From Isoetes taiwanensis (lineage: Eukaryota; Streptophyta; Lycopodiopsida; Isoetales; Isoetaceae): a DNA stretch of 64,000 nt. The notes below the pieces were generated by a model. It was given only the letters and a program-made list of their open reading frames with translations. It searched no databases and had not been told where the DNA came from. The position numbers and the translations under genes are program-made. Shown here one piece after another: positions 42,830-55,260 of the stretch (position 1 is the first letter of the stretch; every line of letters starts with the position of its first letter). The DNA lies in contig JAJEKV010000036.1 in the NCBI GenBank assembly GCA_021234155.1, forward strand, positions 13,095,426-13,159,425, read 5' to 3'.

Positions 42830-45260
42830 TGTTGAAGGTGTACCTGGCAAACCTTCAACTCAGTGGTTGAAAACCTCCAGGTTGTTTAAGGCAACCAATC
42901 TATGGCCAAATCCCTGCACAAATCAACTTAAACTAGCTTGTGAATCACTTGTCCCTGTCCCTGGACAAGAAAAAACTGTCTGCCAAAAAATGTTTGCCAA
43001 ATGAAAAGGGATGAGTGTTTTTTGTTGAGAACACTTGCAATCGATGCTCAAGGGAGTCCAAAAGATGCCTACAAGAGTCAGAGGCAAAAGGTTGACCAGA
43101 GCTAGGTGAAAAACAGCTACCTGACTGGGTCAATTTTGGGTCAATAACCCTGGCAGAGAGCTAGAATTTGCAGATGAGAATTCACAAGGATATTTTTTGA
43201 ATTTCTTTCTTTGACACTCTCAATCTAACCTAGAAGACACGTGCATCATGTAGAAACAACAGGAAGTATGCAATAGTGTGTACAAATGCCATTTTTATGG
43301 ATTTTTTTGTGACAGTCTGTGACAGATGAAAACAAGCTCTAGATGATCAAAATCTAGCACAAAATGCTATTTGACTAGACCTTTTTTTTTTTTTTTTTTT
43401 TTTTTTGGAGGATTTAATGACTGACCTAATGATGCAGTATTCAACAAGCACTTCAAGCTAAAGTTTAAGCTAAGGAATGACTTATACAAACCACAGTTGT
43501 GTTTCTTGTTGAAATTCAAGCACTGCTACAGCATAAATTGAACCAGCAAGATTTGACCTTCAAGAATAGCAAACATGATCTTCACCAACTTCAAATTTTC
43601 ATTCAAAGGAGCCTTCAAGAATTACAATGAGGGAATTTCCCAGTAATTTGTCATGGAGAAATTCATAGAATGAAGGAAACAAAGGTAATACATATCTTCA
43701 AATGATAATAAAGGACTTTATTGCATCAGATCTTCGAGAAATCTGATACAAAGAGGCAGTACAAGGCAAGCAGAGGTCATTCCCAACAGTAGTATGCTGG
43801 ATTAGATCACTCAAGTGCTGGGGTGCTCGAAAAATCTCTGAAACCTCAATGACCTCTTAAATCTGGCAACTTCCGGTCAGTTCTTGATAATGCAGTTCGG
43901 TTTTTGCCTCCTCCGCCTGTTCTGCAATCAGTTGTGGTGTAATAATCATGATTTCTTCTTCAAAGTGGAGCCCCTTTTTCGAATAATCCCCTTTATCGTG
44001 GCCTGACACTAATAAATGAGTTTTTAACAACTTTTGGCGAGATTCTTGGCATCAAAGGGCTAAATCCGGCCGGTTTAATCATGATTTGCCAGTTAGTGGG
44101 GCTAATGCTTCGGATCTTGCCATAATTCTAGGGTTCTTCACGACAACGGATATATCCCACAGGCATTTGGCGAAAAATAGGCTTGATTCCACGTGGCTGA
44201 ATGTGGTTGGTCGGGGCGTGACATGGTTTTTTGGAGGATAGTTTAAGCCAAATATCAGTGCAACTAGGGTAGGGCGCGCATCCCGAGAACCCCAAAAACT
44301 AGGGCTAAATGTGGTCAAAATAGGAATCTTTGACCACCATTTTGCATGATTTTTTATGGGCTTTCAGATGGAAAAAACAAATTTTGAAAAAAAGCAACTT
44401 CAATTTTGGGCCTTTTTTCCAAGGTGTACAAGGGGATGTGGCACATGTGAGATGACTGGGCAAATGCTGACGATGTGGCATGGTGAGGTGGAAGGCAAGG
44501 TGTCAAAGAAATTTTCCCTAGGTAAAATCTTGATGAAGTGTGACAAGGTGTGAGTGACACGTGTTGGGTGAGTTGGTGATGATGTGGATGATGTGTGCAT
44601 GACCTTTGAAGGTGAGGTGGCACTAGATATTGATCTTTTTCGACTTAGTCAACTTTGAACCTTCAGGATTTGATCTTTGACCCATACTTTGGTCTTGAAT
44701 TTGGTCATGTAATGGACTAGTGGAGCTTCTCTCCTCTTTCTTTCTCTTTTCTTAGAGAGAGAGTGTGCTTCTAATGGCTTGTGAAGTGCATGGTCATGGA
44801 TCATGATGTGTGTGTGTGATGTACATGGTGCATATGTGTGAAACATGAGGTGTGTGAGATTTTGCCCTAGGGAAAAAAACTCTGAGCTAGGGAAATGAGA
44901 TGAATGAAATGAGGGATGGGTATGAGGGATGAATAATATAGATGTGAGCAATGCCTTCTTTAGCCAATATCTCTAAGGTGGTGTGAAAATCTCAAAAGTT
45001 GGCAAGACAACATACTTCTTTTGGAGTCTTCCAATCTTTGGCTAGGGGTCTTCTCTTTTTGACTTGCTTTCCAACCTTTGACTCAAGTCTTGCTCACTTT
45101 TTGAATGCTCCTTTGAATGTTCTCCATTGGTCTTTAACTTGGTGTAAGGATTTTCATACCTAAACAATGAGCTCCAAATAGAAATGCCTTGCAAGTGTGT
45201 CTTGATCTTTTTGTGTTTTCTTGTGAAGTTGCTCTTACATGCTGCCACAAGGTGGCAGCA
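42830..45260 (-). repeat. Family B LTR b (shared middle LTR)
   Basis: 2,431 bases. It lacks about 83 bases present in LTRs a and c (junction GACAG/ATGAAAACAAG near 43325) and has a longer T-run at 43383. It serves as 5' LTR of element 2 and at the same time borders a second, truncated interior on its right. Confidence 0.92.
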
Positions 45261-46457
45261 TCATGCTAAACAAACAGAGGGAGTGTGGAGTGGAGATGGT
45301 GTTCTTCACATGAGCTTGCCAATGTGGTGGAAAGGTTGGCAGCAGTCAGGGAGAAGGCTTGTGTGCATGGGGGAACAAGGATGGTGGAAGTAAGCTGCTT
45401 GAGTGTTCAAATGAATATGAATGAGTCAAGTGATGAACCTGCATGACAGAATGATAAATCCGTTAGTACTTTGACTGCCATGTGGAGGTATGGTCGCAGT
45501 CTTTGACCTGGTTTTGAATGAAATGGAGATGGGGGAAGGGCTTGTAATGGATTTTGGCCAACTTTGAGTTATGTGCTTGTGAGTGTTCTGAAGGGTGGAC
45601 CTGCATGGTAATGTGTGTGACCTGCTATTGGTTTAAGCATGTTTGGAGCTCCTTTTGCTGCTTTTGCTGAGAGGTAAACATGATTAGGAAGTAAGGAAAG
45701 TGTTGTTTGCATAACAAAGTAAATCTAGGCCTAGTTAAATCTATTCTAACCTACAATTACCTAGTTTCTGCAAGCAGGACTATTCAAATAGGCTTAAGGC
45801 AACATGCTGTTGCCAGTACCTCTTTAAGTGAAGGATATTGAAAGGATTTGGCAGTTCTTGGCCATCTGTGAGATCCTTGAGCCAATAAGACTCCTTGCCA
45901 GCCTCACCAATGATTTCATAGGGTCCTTCCCACAAATTCCCTGCAACTTTCTCTCTGGCCTTGTTCCATTTCAGCACGAGTTCTCTTATCTTCATGGTAC
46001 CTTGTAATCTGTGAGCAGCTTTGAATGCTGCCACATCCTTAGCCTTTTTCAGCAAGATTGCATTTTCAGCATCATACCTGTGCTCCTCAAGTTGCATCAA
46101 CCTAATAAACCTGTCTTGCAGAGCATCTTCCATCTTGAGGTTAATAATATGTGCCATTCTTAAAGAAGGCAGTTCTAATTCTACAGGTAAGATAGCCTCA
46201 ATGCCATAAACCAAACTAAATGGGGTATGCTTGGTGGCATGCTTTATAGTAGTTCGGTAGGCCCATAATGAATCAGTTAATCTCAAATGCCAGTCTTTCT
46301 TGGATATGCTTACTATTTTTTGCAGAATTGACTTAAGTACCTTGTTTGTTGAATCTGCCTGACCATTTCCTTGGGGATAATATGTTGAACTCTTTGTGTG
46401 CTTGATCTTGAGGGTGCAGAGTAGCTGCTCAATCGCTTCATTGACAAATTGTGAACT
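45261..46457 (-). pseudogene. Truncated family B interior: integrase C-terminal part
   Basis: Holds the 3' untranslated region and integrase from FVNEAIEQLL to QQHVALSLFE, matching 36861-38054. The catalytic Glu is Asp here (GQADSTNKVL). At 46456-46458 it stops abruptly and joins duplicated host flank. The frame crosses this joint without a stop, giving a chimeric 256-codon frame (45780-46550) whose first part is PPR-pseudogene sequence. It is not expected to encode a working enzyme. Confidence 0.85.
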
Positions 46458-46938
46458 GCTTAAGACATTAATATGTGCCTCATGTATGGAGATGCCAATA
46501 ATAAAATCTACTAAAGAGCATTGTCTCTCTAGCTTCACATTGTTATACAATTTTCAAGCACTAAGCAGAGTCATCGACAAGCAAATGTCAAGTGGCATCA
46601 TAGTTTTGAGAAAATCTTCTAGTACATTGAAGCATCTTCTATGAGCTTGAAGCTCTACCACTAGGGTCATGTCATACAAATCATATCTTGTACTAATATA
46701 TTTCCCTTCTAAACATGGAACAATAGACACCATCATCTACTAAACCTGCACAACTGAATGCTGTGAGGATACTATTGGATGTTATGTTATTCGTGTATAT
46801 GCCGTTATGGTGCATACTCTTGAGATGCTCTTCAGATAACCCATCCTCCCCAAGTTGGGTATATCCTATGATTATTGTACTCCACGATACCATTTCTGGA
46901 GCTGGTAGGTTTTGAAAGGTTAGTTTTGCTGCTTCCAT
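46458..46938 (-). pseudogene. PPR-protein pseudogene fragment, copy 2
   Basis: Same PPR remnant as at 33.5-34.0 kb. It begins AAKLTFQNLPAPEMVSWSTI, which extends the PPR match upstream; in copy 1 this start is off-frame because CTG reads CTTTG. The lower end is cut at the junction with integrase. Confidence 0.72.
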
Positions 46939-47232
46939 TCTCCATATTTAGCATATAACCTAAAACATTGTCAAACTAAAGTATATTATCAACTATTTGC
47001 CAATGAGTACGTTTGCCATTCCATAAGGAACCTGAGGTTCCACAAGCTTTCAACAAGCTCACAACTATTACTTTGTTAGCTCTATGCCTTGAAGATGCAT
47101 GTGTCTCTTCCCCCCCCCCGTGAAGGACAAGAGATAAATATCATTACCAATCAGAGAAACAAGTACAATAAGTTGAGAGACGGGTTTAAAACTCAAAGGG
47201 AGAAAATGCCTCTTTGTGCAAGGCTACCTGTT

Positions 47233-49755
47233 TGTTGGTGTACCTGGCAAACCTTCAACTCAGTGGTTGAGAACCTCCAGGTTGCTTAAGGCAACCAATC
47301 TGTGGCCAAATCCCTGCACAAATCAACTTAAACTAGCTTGTGAATCACTTGTCCTTGAACAAGAAAAAACTGTCTGCCAAAAATTGTTTGCCAAATGAAA
47401 AGGGATGAGTGTTTTTTGTTGAGAACACTTGCAATCAATGCTCAAGGGAGTCCAAAAGATGCTTACAAGAGTCAGAGGCAAAAGGTTGACCAGAGCTAGG
47501 TGAAAAACAGCTACCTGACTGGGTCAATTTTGGGTCAATAACCCTGGCAGAGAGCTAGAATTTGCAGATGAGAATTCACGAGGATATTTTTTGAATTTCT
47601 TTCTTTGACACTCTCAACCTAACCTAGAAGACACGTGCATCATGTAGAAACAATAGGAAGTATGCAGTACTGTGTATAAATGCCATTTTTATGGATTTTT
47701 TTGTGACAGTCTGTGACAGAGTTAAAGAAGGTGTTTTGAATTGTGGCTACACAGGACTTTTTAGCTTTTGAATGATGGAGATATCCTATATGAGATGAAA
47801 ACAAGCTCTAGATGATCAAAATCTAGCACAAAATGCTATTTGACTAGACCTTTTTTTTTTTTTTTTTGAGGATTTAATGACTGACCTAATGATGCAGTAT
47901 TCAACAAGCACTTCAGACTAAAGTTTAAGCTAAGGAATGACTTATACAAACCACAGTTGTATTTCTTGTTGAAAATCAAGCACTGCTACAGCATAAATTG
48001 AACCAGCAAGATTTGACCTTCAGGAATAGCAAACATGATCTTCACCAACTTCAAATTTTCATTCAAAGGAGCCTTCAAGAATTACAATGAGGGAATTTCC
48101 CAGTAATTTGTCATGGAGAAATTCATAGAATGAAGGAAACAAAGGTAATACATATCTTCAAATGATAATAAAGGACTTTATTGCATCAGATCTTCGAGAA
48201 ATCTGACACAAGGAGGCGATCTGAGGGCAAGCGAGAGGTCATTCCCAACAAATGGTATCTTTGGATTAGATCACTCAAGCGCTGGGGTGCTCGAAAAATC
48301 TCTGAAACCTCAATGACCTCTTAAATCTGGCAATTTCCGGTCAGTTCTTGATAATGCAGTTCGGTTTTTGCCTCCTCCGCCTGTAAATGAGTTCTTGATC
48401 TGCAAGTCAATCAGTTGTGGTGTAATAATCATGATTTCTTCTTCAAAGTGGAGCCCCTTTTTCGAATAATCCCCTTTATCATGGCCTTGCTCTTGTCTGA
48501 CACTAATAAATGAGTTTTTAACAACTTTTGGCGAGATTCTTGGCATCAAAGGGCTAAATCCGGCCGGTTTAATCATGATTTGCCAGTTAGTGGGGCTAAT
48601 GCTTCGGATCTTGCCATAATTCTAGGGTTCTTCACGACAACGGATATATCCCACAGGCATTTGGCGAAAAATAGGCTTGATTCCACGTGGCTGAATGTGG
48701 TTGGTCGGGGCGTGACATGGGTTTTTGGAGGATAGTTTAAGCCAAATATCAGTGCAACTAGGGTAGGGCGCGCATCCCGAGAACCCCAAAAACTAGGGCT
48801 AAATGTGGTCAAAGTAGGAATCTTTGACCACCATTTTGCATGATTTTTTATGGGCTTTCAGATGGAAAAAACAAATTTTGAAAAAAAGCAACTTCAATTT
48901 TGGGCCTTTTTTCCAAGGTGTACAAGGGGATGTGGCACATGTGAGATGACTGGGCAAATGCTGACGATGTGGCATGGTGAGGTGGAAGGCAAGGTGTCAA
49001 AGAAATTTTCCCTAGGTAAAATCTTGATGAAGTGTGACAAGGTGTGAGTGACACGTGTTGGGTGAGTTGGTGATGATGTGGATGATGTGTGCATGACCTT
49101 TGAAGGTGAGGTGGCACTAGATATTGATCTTTTTCAACTTAGTCAACTTTGAACCTTCAGGATTTGATCTTTGACCCATACTTTGGTCTTGAATTTGGTC
49201 ATGTAATGGACTAATGGAGCTTCTCTCCTCTTTCTTTCTCTTTTCTTAAAGAGAGAGTGTGCTTCTAATGGCTTGTCAAGTGCATGGTCATGGATCATGA
49301 TGTGTGTGTGTGATGTACATGGTGCATATGTGTGAAACATGAGGTATGTGAGATTTTGCCCTAGGGAAAAAAACTCTGAGCCAGGGAAATGAGATGAATG
49401 AAATGAGGGATGGGTATGAGGGATGAATATAGATGTGAGCAATGCCTTCTTTAGCCAATATCTCTAAGGTGGTGTGAAAATCTCAAAAATTGGCAAGACA
49501 ACATACTTCTTTTGGGGTCTTCCAATCTTTTACTAGGGGTCTTCTCTTTTTGACTTGCTTTCCAACCTTTGACTCAAGTCTTGCTCACTTTTTGAATGCT
49601 CCTTTGAATGTTCTCCATTGGTCTTTAACTTGGTGTAAGGATTTGTCTTCATACCTAAATAATGAGCCCCAAATAGAAATGCCTTGCAAGTGTGTCTTGA
49701 TCTTTTTGTGTTTTCTTGTGAAGTTGCTCTTACATGCTACCACAAGGTGGCAGCA
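47233..49755 (-). repeat. Family B LTR c
   Basis: 2,523 bases, preceded by the same CTACCTGTT flank as LTR a. It lacks AAG at its start (TGTTGGTG for TGTTGAAGGTG), which spoils the terminal hairpin. Several CAG/CTG-linked differences lie near 48210-48260. Confidence 0.92.
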
Positions 49756-50461
49756 TCATGCTAAACAAATAGAGGGAGTGTGGAGTGGAGATGGTGTTCT
49801 TCACATGAGCTTGCCAATGTGGTGGAAAGGTTGGCAGCAATCAGGGAGAAGGCTTGTGTGCATGGGGGAACAAGGATGGTGGAAGTAAGCTGCTTGAGTG
49901 TTCAAATGAATATGAATGAGTCAAGTGATGAACCTGCATGACAGAATGATAAATCTGTTAGTACTTTGACGGCCATGTGGAGGTATGGTGGCAGTCTTTG
50001 ACCTGGTTTTGAATGAAATGGAGATGGGGGAAGGGCTTGTAATGGATTTTGGCCAACTTTGAGTTATGTGCTTGTGACTGTTCTGAAGTGTGGACCTGCA
50101 TGGTAATGTGTGTGACCTGCTATTGGTTTAAGCATGTTTGGAGCTCCTTTTGCTGCTTTTGCTGAGAGGTAAACATGATTAGGAAGTAAGGAAAGTGTTG
50201 TTTGCATAACAAAGTAAATCTAGGCCTAGTTAAATCTATTCTAACCTACAATTACCTAGTTTCTGCAAGCAGGACTATTCAAATAGGCTTAAGGCAACAT
50301 GCTGTTGCCAGTACCTCTTTAAGTGAAGGATATTGAAAGGATTTGGCAGTTCTTGGCCATCTGTGAAATCCTTGAGCCAATAAGACTCCTTGCCAGCCTC
50401 ACCAATGATTTCATAGGGTCCTTCCCACAAATTCCCTACAACTTTCTCTCTGGCCTTGTTC
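49756..50461 (-). pseudogene. Truncated family B interior
   Basis: 3' untranslated region and about 60 codons of the integrase C-terminus (VGNLWEGPYEIIGEAGKESY to QQHVALSLFE). It ends at 50461, where unrelated sequence begins. Confidence 0.85.
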
Positions 50462-50793
50462 GAAGCAACTAGCACGACTGAGCAATTACGGTCACTACTC
50501 ATACATGATGTCACTGCTTTATTTTAATTTCGACTATATTCTTCTCTCTGTGTCCAACCCAAATCCATCTTTAACACATAAATATTAGGACAAAAAAAAA
50601 ATTAGAATCAACAAAAAATAACATTGCGTTATCTATGTCGTGAAAGCATGGATATCAAAACAAATTTGGATATTGAAATAGGTGAAGGGACATAGATGAC
50701 ATCTTAATACACAAAGGGTCTTCCTTTTACTATTTTTCTTTGCATCCTAAGTGATAACCAAAGACATGGGCACTAGCTCTAGAAGTGAGCTAA
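50462..50793. other. Intergenic stretch, nothing recognised
   Basis: AT-rich sequence between the duplication breakpoint and the MITE; no gene or repeat recognised. Confidence 0.5.
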
Positions 50794-51690
50794 GGGTCAA
50801 CTCTCACTAGCCGTTAGGTTAGGTTAAATAGGGCAAATAACGAAAACTTGCTTTCATAGTAGCACTTAAGTTACTACCAGTTAAGTTAGGATTTGGTTAA
50901 ATTTTAATTTGGTTAACTTAACCAGGCCGCTTTCATACCGATGATAGTTAGGTTAAGTTAAGTTAAAACATTAGCTGGACCCCTTATTTTAAACTAGAAG
51001 TTAAGTGACCTAGGAGAGGTACATTTAACTCAGTTAAGAATTAGCTTAACCTAACTGCTAAGTGAGAAAGGGATAATAATCTAGTTAGGTTATTTGTTTT
51101 TTACATGAAAATGGCATGTTTGGTGGTCCTTTTCCAGGCAGTGGAAACATTTTTTAGATTTTTTCAGGGAGCGTGTACCATGGTTTTCCCTTTCCAATGG
51201 CATGAAAAATATGACACCCACCAAAAATAATGAGACATCCAAATTGAGGTTCAAAAAGAGAGAAATACATAGAGAGAAAAATAAAGACAAAAAAAGAATA
51301 CCAGAAATATAGAAAAAGAAAAGATAGAAAATTAATCATGTATCTCTTCATGGGTTGTTGGTTTTAACAACTAAGAAATACTTGAGATATCTTTAACTTA
51401 GTGGCATCTCTTACCTTAGTGAAAAATGGACATGGTTATCTCTAACCTAACAAAGCCTCCTGACTACTAGTGTGAAGCACCAAGTGATTGTAAATGTTAG
51501 ATTATTTTGTTTTTATGAATTTAACCCAAGTAATCTCTAACAAGTCTAGTGGGAATGTATATTTTTGTAATCCATTAAGTTACTCTTAACTTAATGATTT
51601 TAATGGGAAAGCATAACCTCTTTTCGGTCAGGTTAAAAGATAACCAACCTGTTAAATTAACTTAACTTAATGGCGAGTGGGAAATGGCCC
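50794..51690. mobile_element. Tourist/PIF-Harbinger-like MITE, 897 bp
   Basis: Terminal inverted repeats of about 35 bases (50794-50828 and 51656-51690) match at roughly three quarters of positions, both opening GGGYCA. They are flanked by the trinucleotide TAA on both sides (50791-50793, 51691-51693). A 3-bp TWA/TAA duplication and GG-starting ends are typical of PIF/Harbinger-related MITEs. Both sub-terminal regions are full of GTTAAG/GTTAGG-type motifs in both orientations. No transposase is encoded, so the element is non-autonomous. Confidence 0.7.
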
Positions 51691-51762
51691 TAAATGTCCA
51701 AAACCCATTTAAAAAATTTGGGATGAGAGGGACAACACCCTGGAATGAGGGTATTATGCTCT

Positions 51763-51802
51763 ATTATAACAAACGAGGGCCGGAGGCCCAAGTTTGTTAT
51801 AG
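51763..51802. repeat. Perfectly stemmed hairpin
   Basis: TATAACAAAC..GGGCC-GGA-GGCCC..GTTTGTTATA: a long stem with a small unpaired section and a three-base loop. The surrounding sequence repeats the phrase ATAACAAACTAGGCGTTT. It may be an element end; the partner is unknown. Confidence 0.7.
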
Positions 51803-52220
51803 TAGGGCATGATACTCGAGTTCTAGAGTGTTATCCGCATTAACAACCTGGGCCCGAGAGTTTTATGGTGGTTTTATAGTGGTTTCCATAACAAGCTAGG
51901 TGTTTGTGGTCATTTGGCATAACAAACTAGGCGTTTATGCACTTTTTAATGTGTTACTGGTGGGTAACACCACTGCAACCAACGGCTGAGATATGATCTC
52001 AGTATTAAAACTTGAGGGCCAGGTTAAGGATGGATGGATGGAATCAATTCATATACGCTACCCTATTATTAGACGAAATCAATTCATATACGTTAGAGAT
52101 GGATGGCAAGGTATCCATTTTAATATGGATGGCAACATCTAGGCCGTCTGCGCAAGATAAGCCCAAAAATACTCCATGTGGACAGATAAACCCTAAAATT
52201 ATTGTCGAATAGCAGGCGAC

Positions 52221-52710
52221 CTTAATATCAAAAAATAGGAGGCGGTGGCAGAATTTCTGCCCTGGGTGAGCCGAAAATGATCTTTAATCCCGGATTTGCA
52301 CGATGGTGGTAAATGTCTAAATGTCTGCTCCGTCTCCGGTCCTCTGCAAGTAGGCATGGCACGATCCATCTCTACATTGCATTCTTGTCGTACATCCTCA
52401 TTTTTGAAGCGAAAGTCTATGATGAGATGTTTTTGAAGCAAAGGTCTATGATGAATGTCTAGGTCAGCTCAGTCAGCTCCTCTGCAAGCAGGTATGGGGT
52501 TTTTCGTCTCTGCATTGTGTTCTTTTGATACATCTTTGTTTTCTCCAACTTGATATTTCATCTGTGCCCCATAGGTTTGATGCAAAAACCATGTGTCTGT
52601 CTGGTCCAAGGCGGTGGAATCCATCTGACCGCAGTGACAAATTCTGCTTGTTCAATCTGCCCTAGCTGAGCCAAAAATGGCTCCTCAATTCCGGATTTAT
52701 AAGAGGTAAG
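52221..52710. repeat. Diverged direct duplication
   Basis: Blocks around CCTCTGCAAGTAGGCATGG (52340-) and CCTCTGCAAGCAGGTATGG (52480-) are related, as are CTGCCCTGGGTGAGCCGAAAATG (52257-) and CTGCCCTAGCTGAGCCAAAAATG (52658-). Their order suggests an old rearranged duplication. No reading frame was recognised. Confidence 0.55.
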
Positions 52711-53177
52711 TTGGTGCATTGCAAGATCTTTGCTTCAACACTATTTGTCGGTTAGTGCTACCATAACTCAAAAATTCTCTCCACATTATGAAGCTGTTTA
52801 AAAATTACTGTTGATGCTTTAGAACGCATTTGATTTTCTTAATGCTTTGCGACCAATCTGTGCATGATCTGTAACTATAAGTATCCGGATCCTTCAACCT
52901 GTTCCTTCCATGTGCCTATGTATCTGTTTTGTAGGTTTCAGCATCTATATAAACAGATCAAATAAATTAGGCATGTAACCACCAAATATGCAGGTCCTAT
53001 TTGTTAGCATGTCTCCCTCTACTTGTGCAGAAAGTTCACAAAGATTGTACTGAATGGGGATTAGTAAAAGTGCTGGCCTTCTGTAAGTAATGCAAAAGAA
53101 ACCTATCTTGAAGAATGGACCTTATTGGCAATGTGCAAATGCTTGCTTCCTTATTTTGCTATTAAAAAATATCCAAT

Positions 53178-53800
53178 GTGTGCTTTCTTACGTGTATGTG
53201 CTCTAACGGGCTTCGCTTGGCCCACTTTGAGAGGCAACAGGATAAGCAGGGCCTTGCCGACTTGCGAGCTCGCGTGGATTCCCTCCTCACCACCGTGGAG
53301 ACTATGGCATGCGACAAGCAGGGTGTGGAAGCGGGGGATCTGATGGCAACTATTTCCCCGCCGATGTCGGGCTGGGGTATGCCAGCGTGATACGAAACGT
53401 CAGAGCCATCGTCCGAAGCCAACCAGTGCGGTGAGAACCCCGGCGTAGGGGGAACCCACACAAGATCGGGGAGATCCGGGAGCTCAAAGCAACCATTGCC
53501 CGGCAAAAGGCCTCGGCCTCCGTGCTCAGGTCCATGAACACCGCGGCCTTTGCACAAATGAGTTGGCCCGGCGGCCCGAGATTCCAACAGGGAGCTAGGC
53601 TCCCAGGCTCCAGGCGGCCCGGTCGCAAACACGGGGGACGCCAAGCGCCGCGTGCCCCACGACCCGCAGTGCGTCAAACGCGAGGCAAGGCGGGCGCGCC
53701 ACCTCCTCCATCTTGCTGCCCGCACCCCCGCCCTTTTGTGAGCGGCCCACACACTCCAGCCCAACAAAGGCCACACCGGCCGACAGCTAATGTTGCCCCT
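53178..53800 (+). pseudogene. LINE ORF1-like remnant
   Basis: Reads ERQQDKQGLADLRARVDSLL (a possible coiled-coil segment), then in another frame a proline- and arginine-rich part. The position ahead of the endonuclease suggests the first LINE frame, usually an RNA-binding protein, but no zinc knuckle or RRM is seen. Assignment rests on position and composition only. Confidence 0.45.
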
Positions 53801-54394
53801 CGACCTCGGTGAGCAGCAGGAGCGTGGCACGACGCCATAATGTGGTGGTGCGTGGACTTTCTTTACCTTCAGGAGAAGATCTCACCAATACTTTATTCTT
53901 GATGAGATCCTATCTCAATGGCATTCCGGACTGCGTGCAAATTGCTAGAGCGAGCCGCTTTGGGGCTCAGATGACGCTCGCCTCTAATAGTTGTCACCTT
54001 CATTGGCAGGACATGCGAGTACGGAGGCCATCCTACATCCAGTAGACAACCGGGCTGGGACTGCCTCAGATGTTGACCCGATCTCACCTAGGGATGCAAC
54101 AGAGTCCCCGCGGCAGATGAATGCCAGGTCGTGGACGCCCGCCGAGAGAGGGGGCGTAGCCTTGTCCGGGGGGCAAGCCTTCTTTTTTCAGGCCGGGCCG
54201 AGGTAGCCGGTGCAATGCGCAAAAATTGGCACTCCCCAACTGCCGCCGCTGCCGCTTTTGCGGTCCGCTACCCCTCTTGCACCTCTGCTCCCGCGCCTCA
54301 GACCTTCTTTCGAGCGCCGCTGCTTTAATCCCCCCGCAGCGGGACGAGGTCATCGAAGTCCACATCGAATGCCCGACAAATAGGAACGTGCCTC

Positions 54395-55260
54395 CGGATG
54401 GTGTCTTGGAACCTGTCGGGGCTTCCCACGGCGAGAAAGGCGAGAGTCTCAACTCTATTGCACCGGATATGGATCTCATTTTCCTCATGGAAACATGGGA
54501 GCATCACGAGAACCTGACGCCGAGACCTCGGGCTATCCGCATTTCTCGGTGTTCAATGAGTGCGCGACGGCGAGGCATGGCGGGGTTGCCCGCTACTCTG
54601 CGCAACCTTGAGGCACTTTCAGTCTCGTTGCACAAAAGCATGTGTACAATCGCTACTTGTGGGTGCGTCTGCGGCATGGACAAGTGGCGACACTCTCCCT
54701 CATAGCAACATGCTACTTTCCACATGCCGAGCAACTTTTATAACACTCATTCGGATGTGGATCGATTGGAGCCTTATGTCGATCTATATGATGACATACG
54801 CTGGCCCTGAAAACGGTTAGGCGGGGTTATGTTGCTTGGCGACTTTAATGCAATGCATACGAGGCCGAAAGCAGGTTTCAAAATTTGAGCCCCCGGCGAG
54901 GGCGTCTTGCAACTGAACCCCGCAGAGGTGGCTTGGTCAAGGATATCGATGACGACCATATTTCGCGCTATGGCGTGCGATTCTTTGTTCTTTGGGTAGT
55001 ATCTTTGACCCGGTTATCTCATAATGGGTTGGTGCAATGGCCGCCCTTCCAATTTCCGCACTTGTAGACGAGGGAGAACCAAGGGGCGGCTCCGGTGTGG
55101 TGGATTATCTGGCTGGTTGAGGAACGGGTCTGCACTGGTTACTCATTTTTCCATCGGACGGACACTTTCGGGGGAAGTAGACTCCGACCACCGCCCCTGT
55201 TCATGCATCTCCGATTGGGAAGCTCCCCGTGCACCCTCTCTTGCCTCAACACACCGGGTG
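54395..55260 (+). pseudogene. LINE endonuclease (APE-like) remnant
   Basis: Fragments in several frames fall in the order expected for the exonuclease-endonuclease-phosphatase fold that nicks target DNA: VSWNLSGLP (about 54400), DLIFLMETWE with the catalytic Glu (about 54470), LIATCYFPHAE (54700), LLGDFNAMH with the catalytic Asp/Asn (54831-), and SDHRP (about 55180), the Asp-His site. All key motifs are present; frames are not. Confidence 0.78.

Larger units (their letters stand above)
34343..45260 (-). mobile_element. Ty3/Gypsy Tat-type element 2 (family B)
   Basis: Minus-strand element with a left LTR at 34343-36860 and a right LTR at 42830-45260, and an interior of nearly 6 kb. Domain order and sequence are homologous to element 1: Gag, zinc knuckles, protease with DGGS, extra RNase H, RT with YLDD, degenerate RNase H, integrase. 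Gag has a stop at 42128-42130, and the polyprotein is split by frame changes near 41.7, 40.3 and 39.4 kb, so this copy is dead or damaged by errors. The sequence right of 45260 is not host DNA but more element interior, so no closing target duplication exists. The LTRs also differ by an 83-base deletion, so they were probably brought together by recombination. Confidence 0.9.
46458..50461. repeat. 4-kb segmental duplication, copy 2
   Basis: Counterpart of 33567-37565. In the interior part (49756-50461) it shares small changes with 45261-46456 rather than with 36861-37565 (for example, it lacks the 11 bases TCTCAAACTTC found near 37527). It is therefore a mosaic. Confidence 0.9.

Noticed and set aside
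48216-48260. Apparent rapid evolution of LTR c at this point
   Set aside because: The changes all sit on CAG/CTG and include length changes typical of base-calling errors.
53162-53830. 222-codon minus-strand frame in the GC-rich block
   Set aside because: It is opposite to the LINE and explained by high GC lowering stop frequency; no family resemblance.
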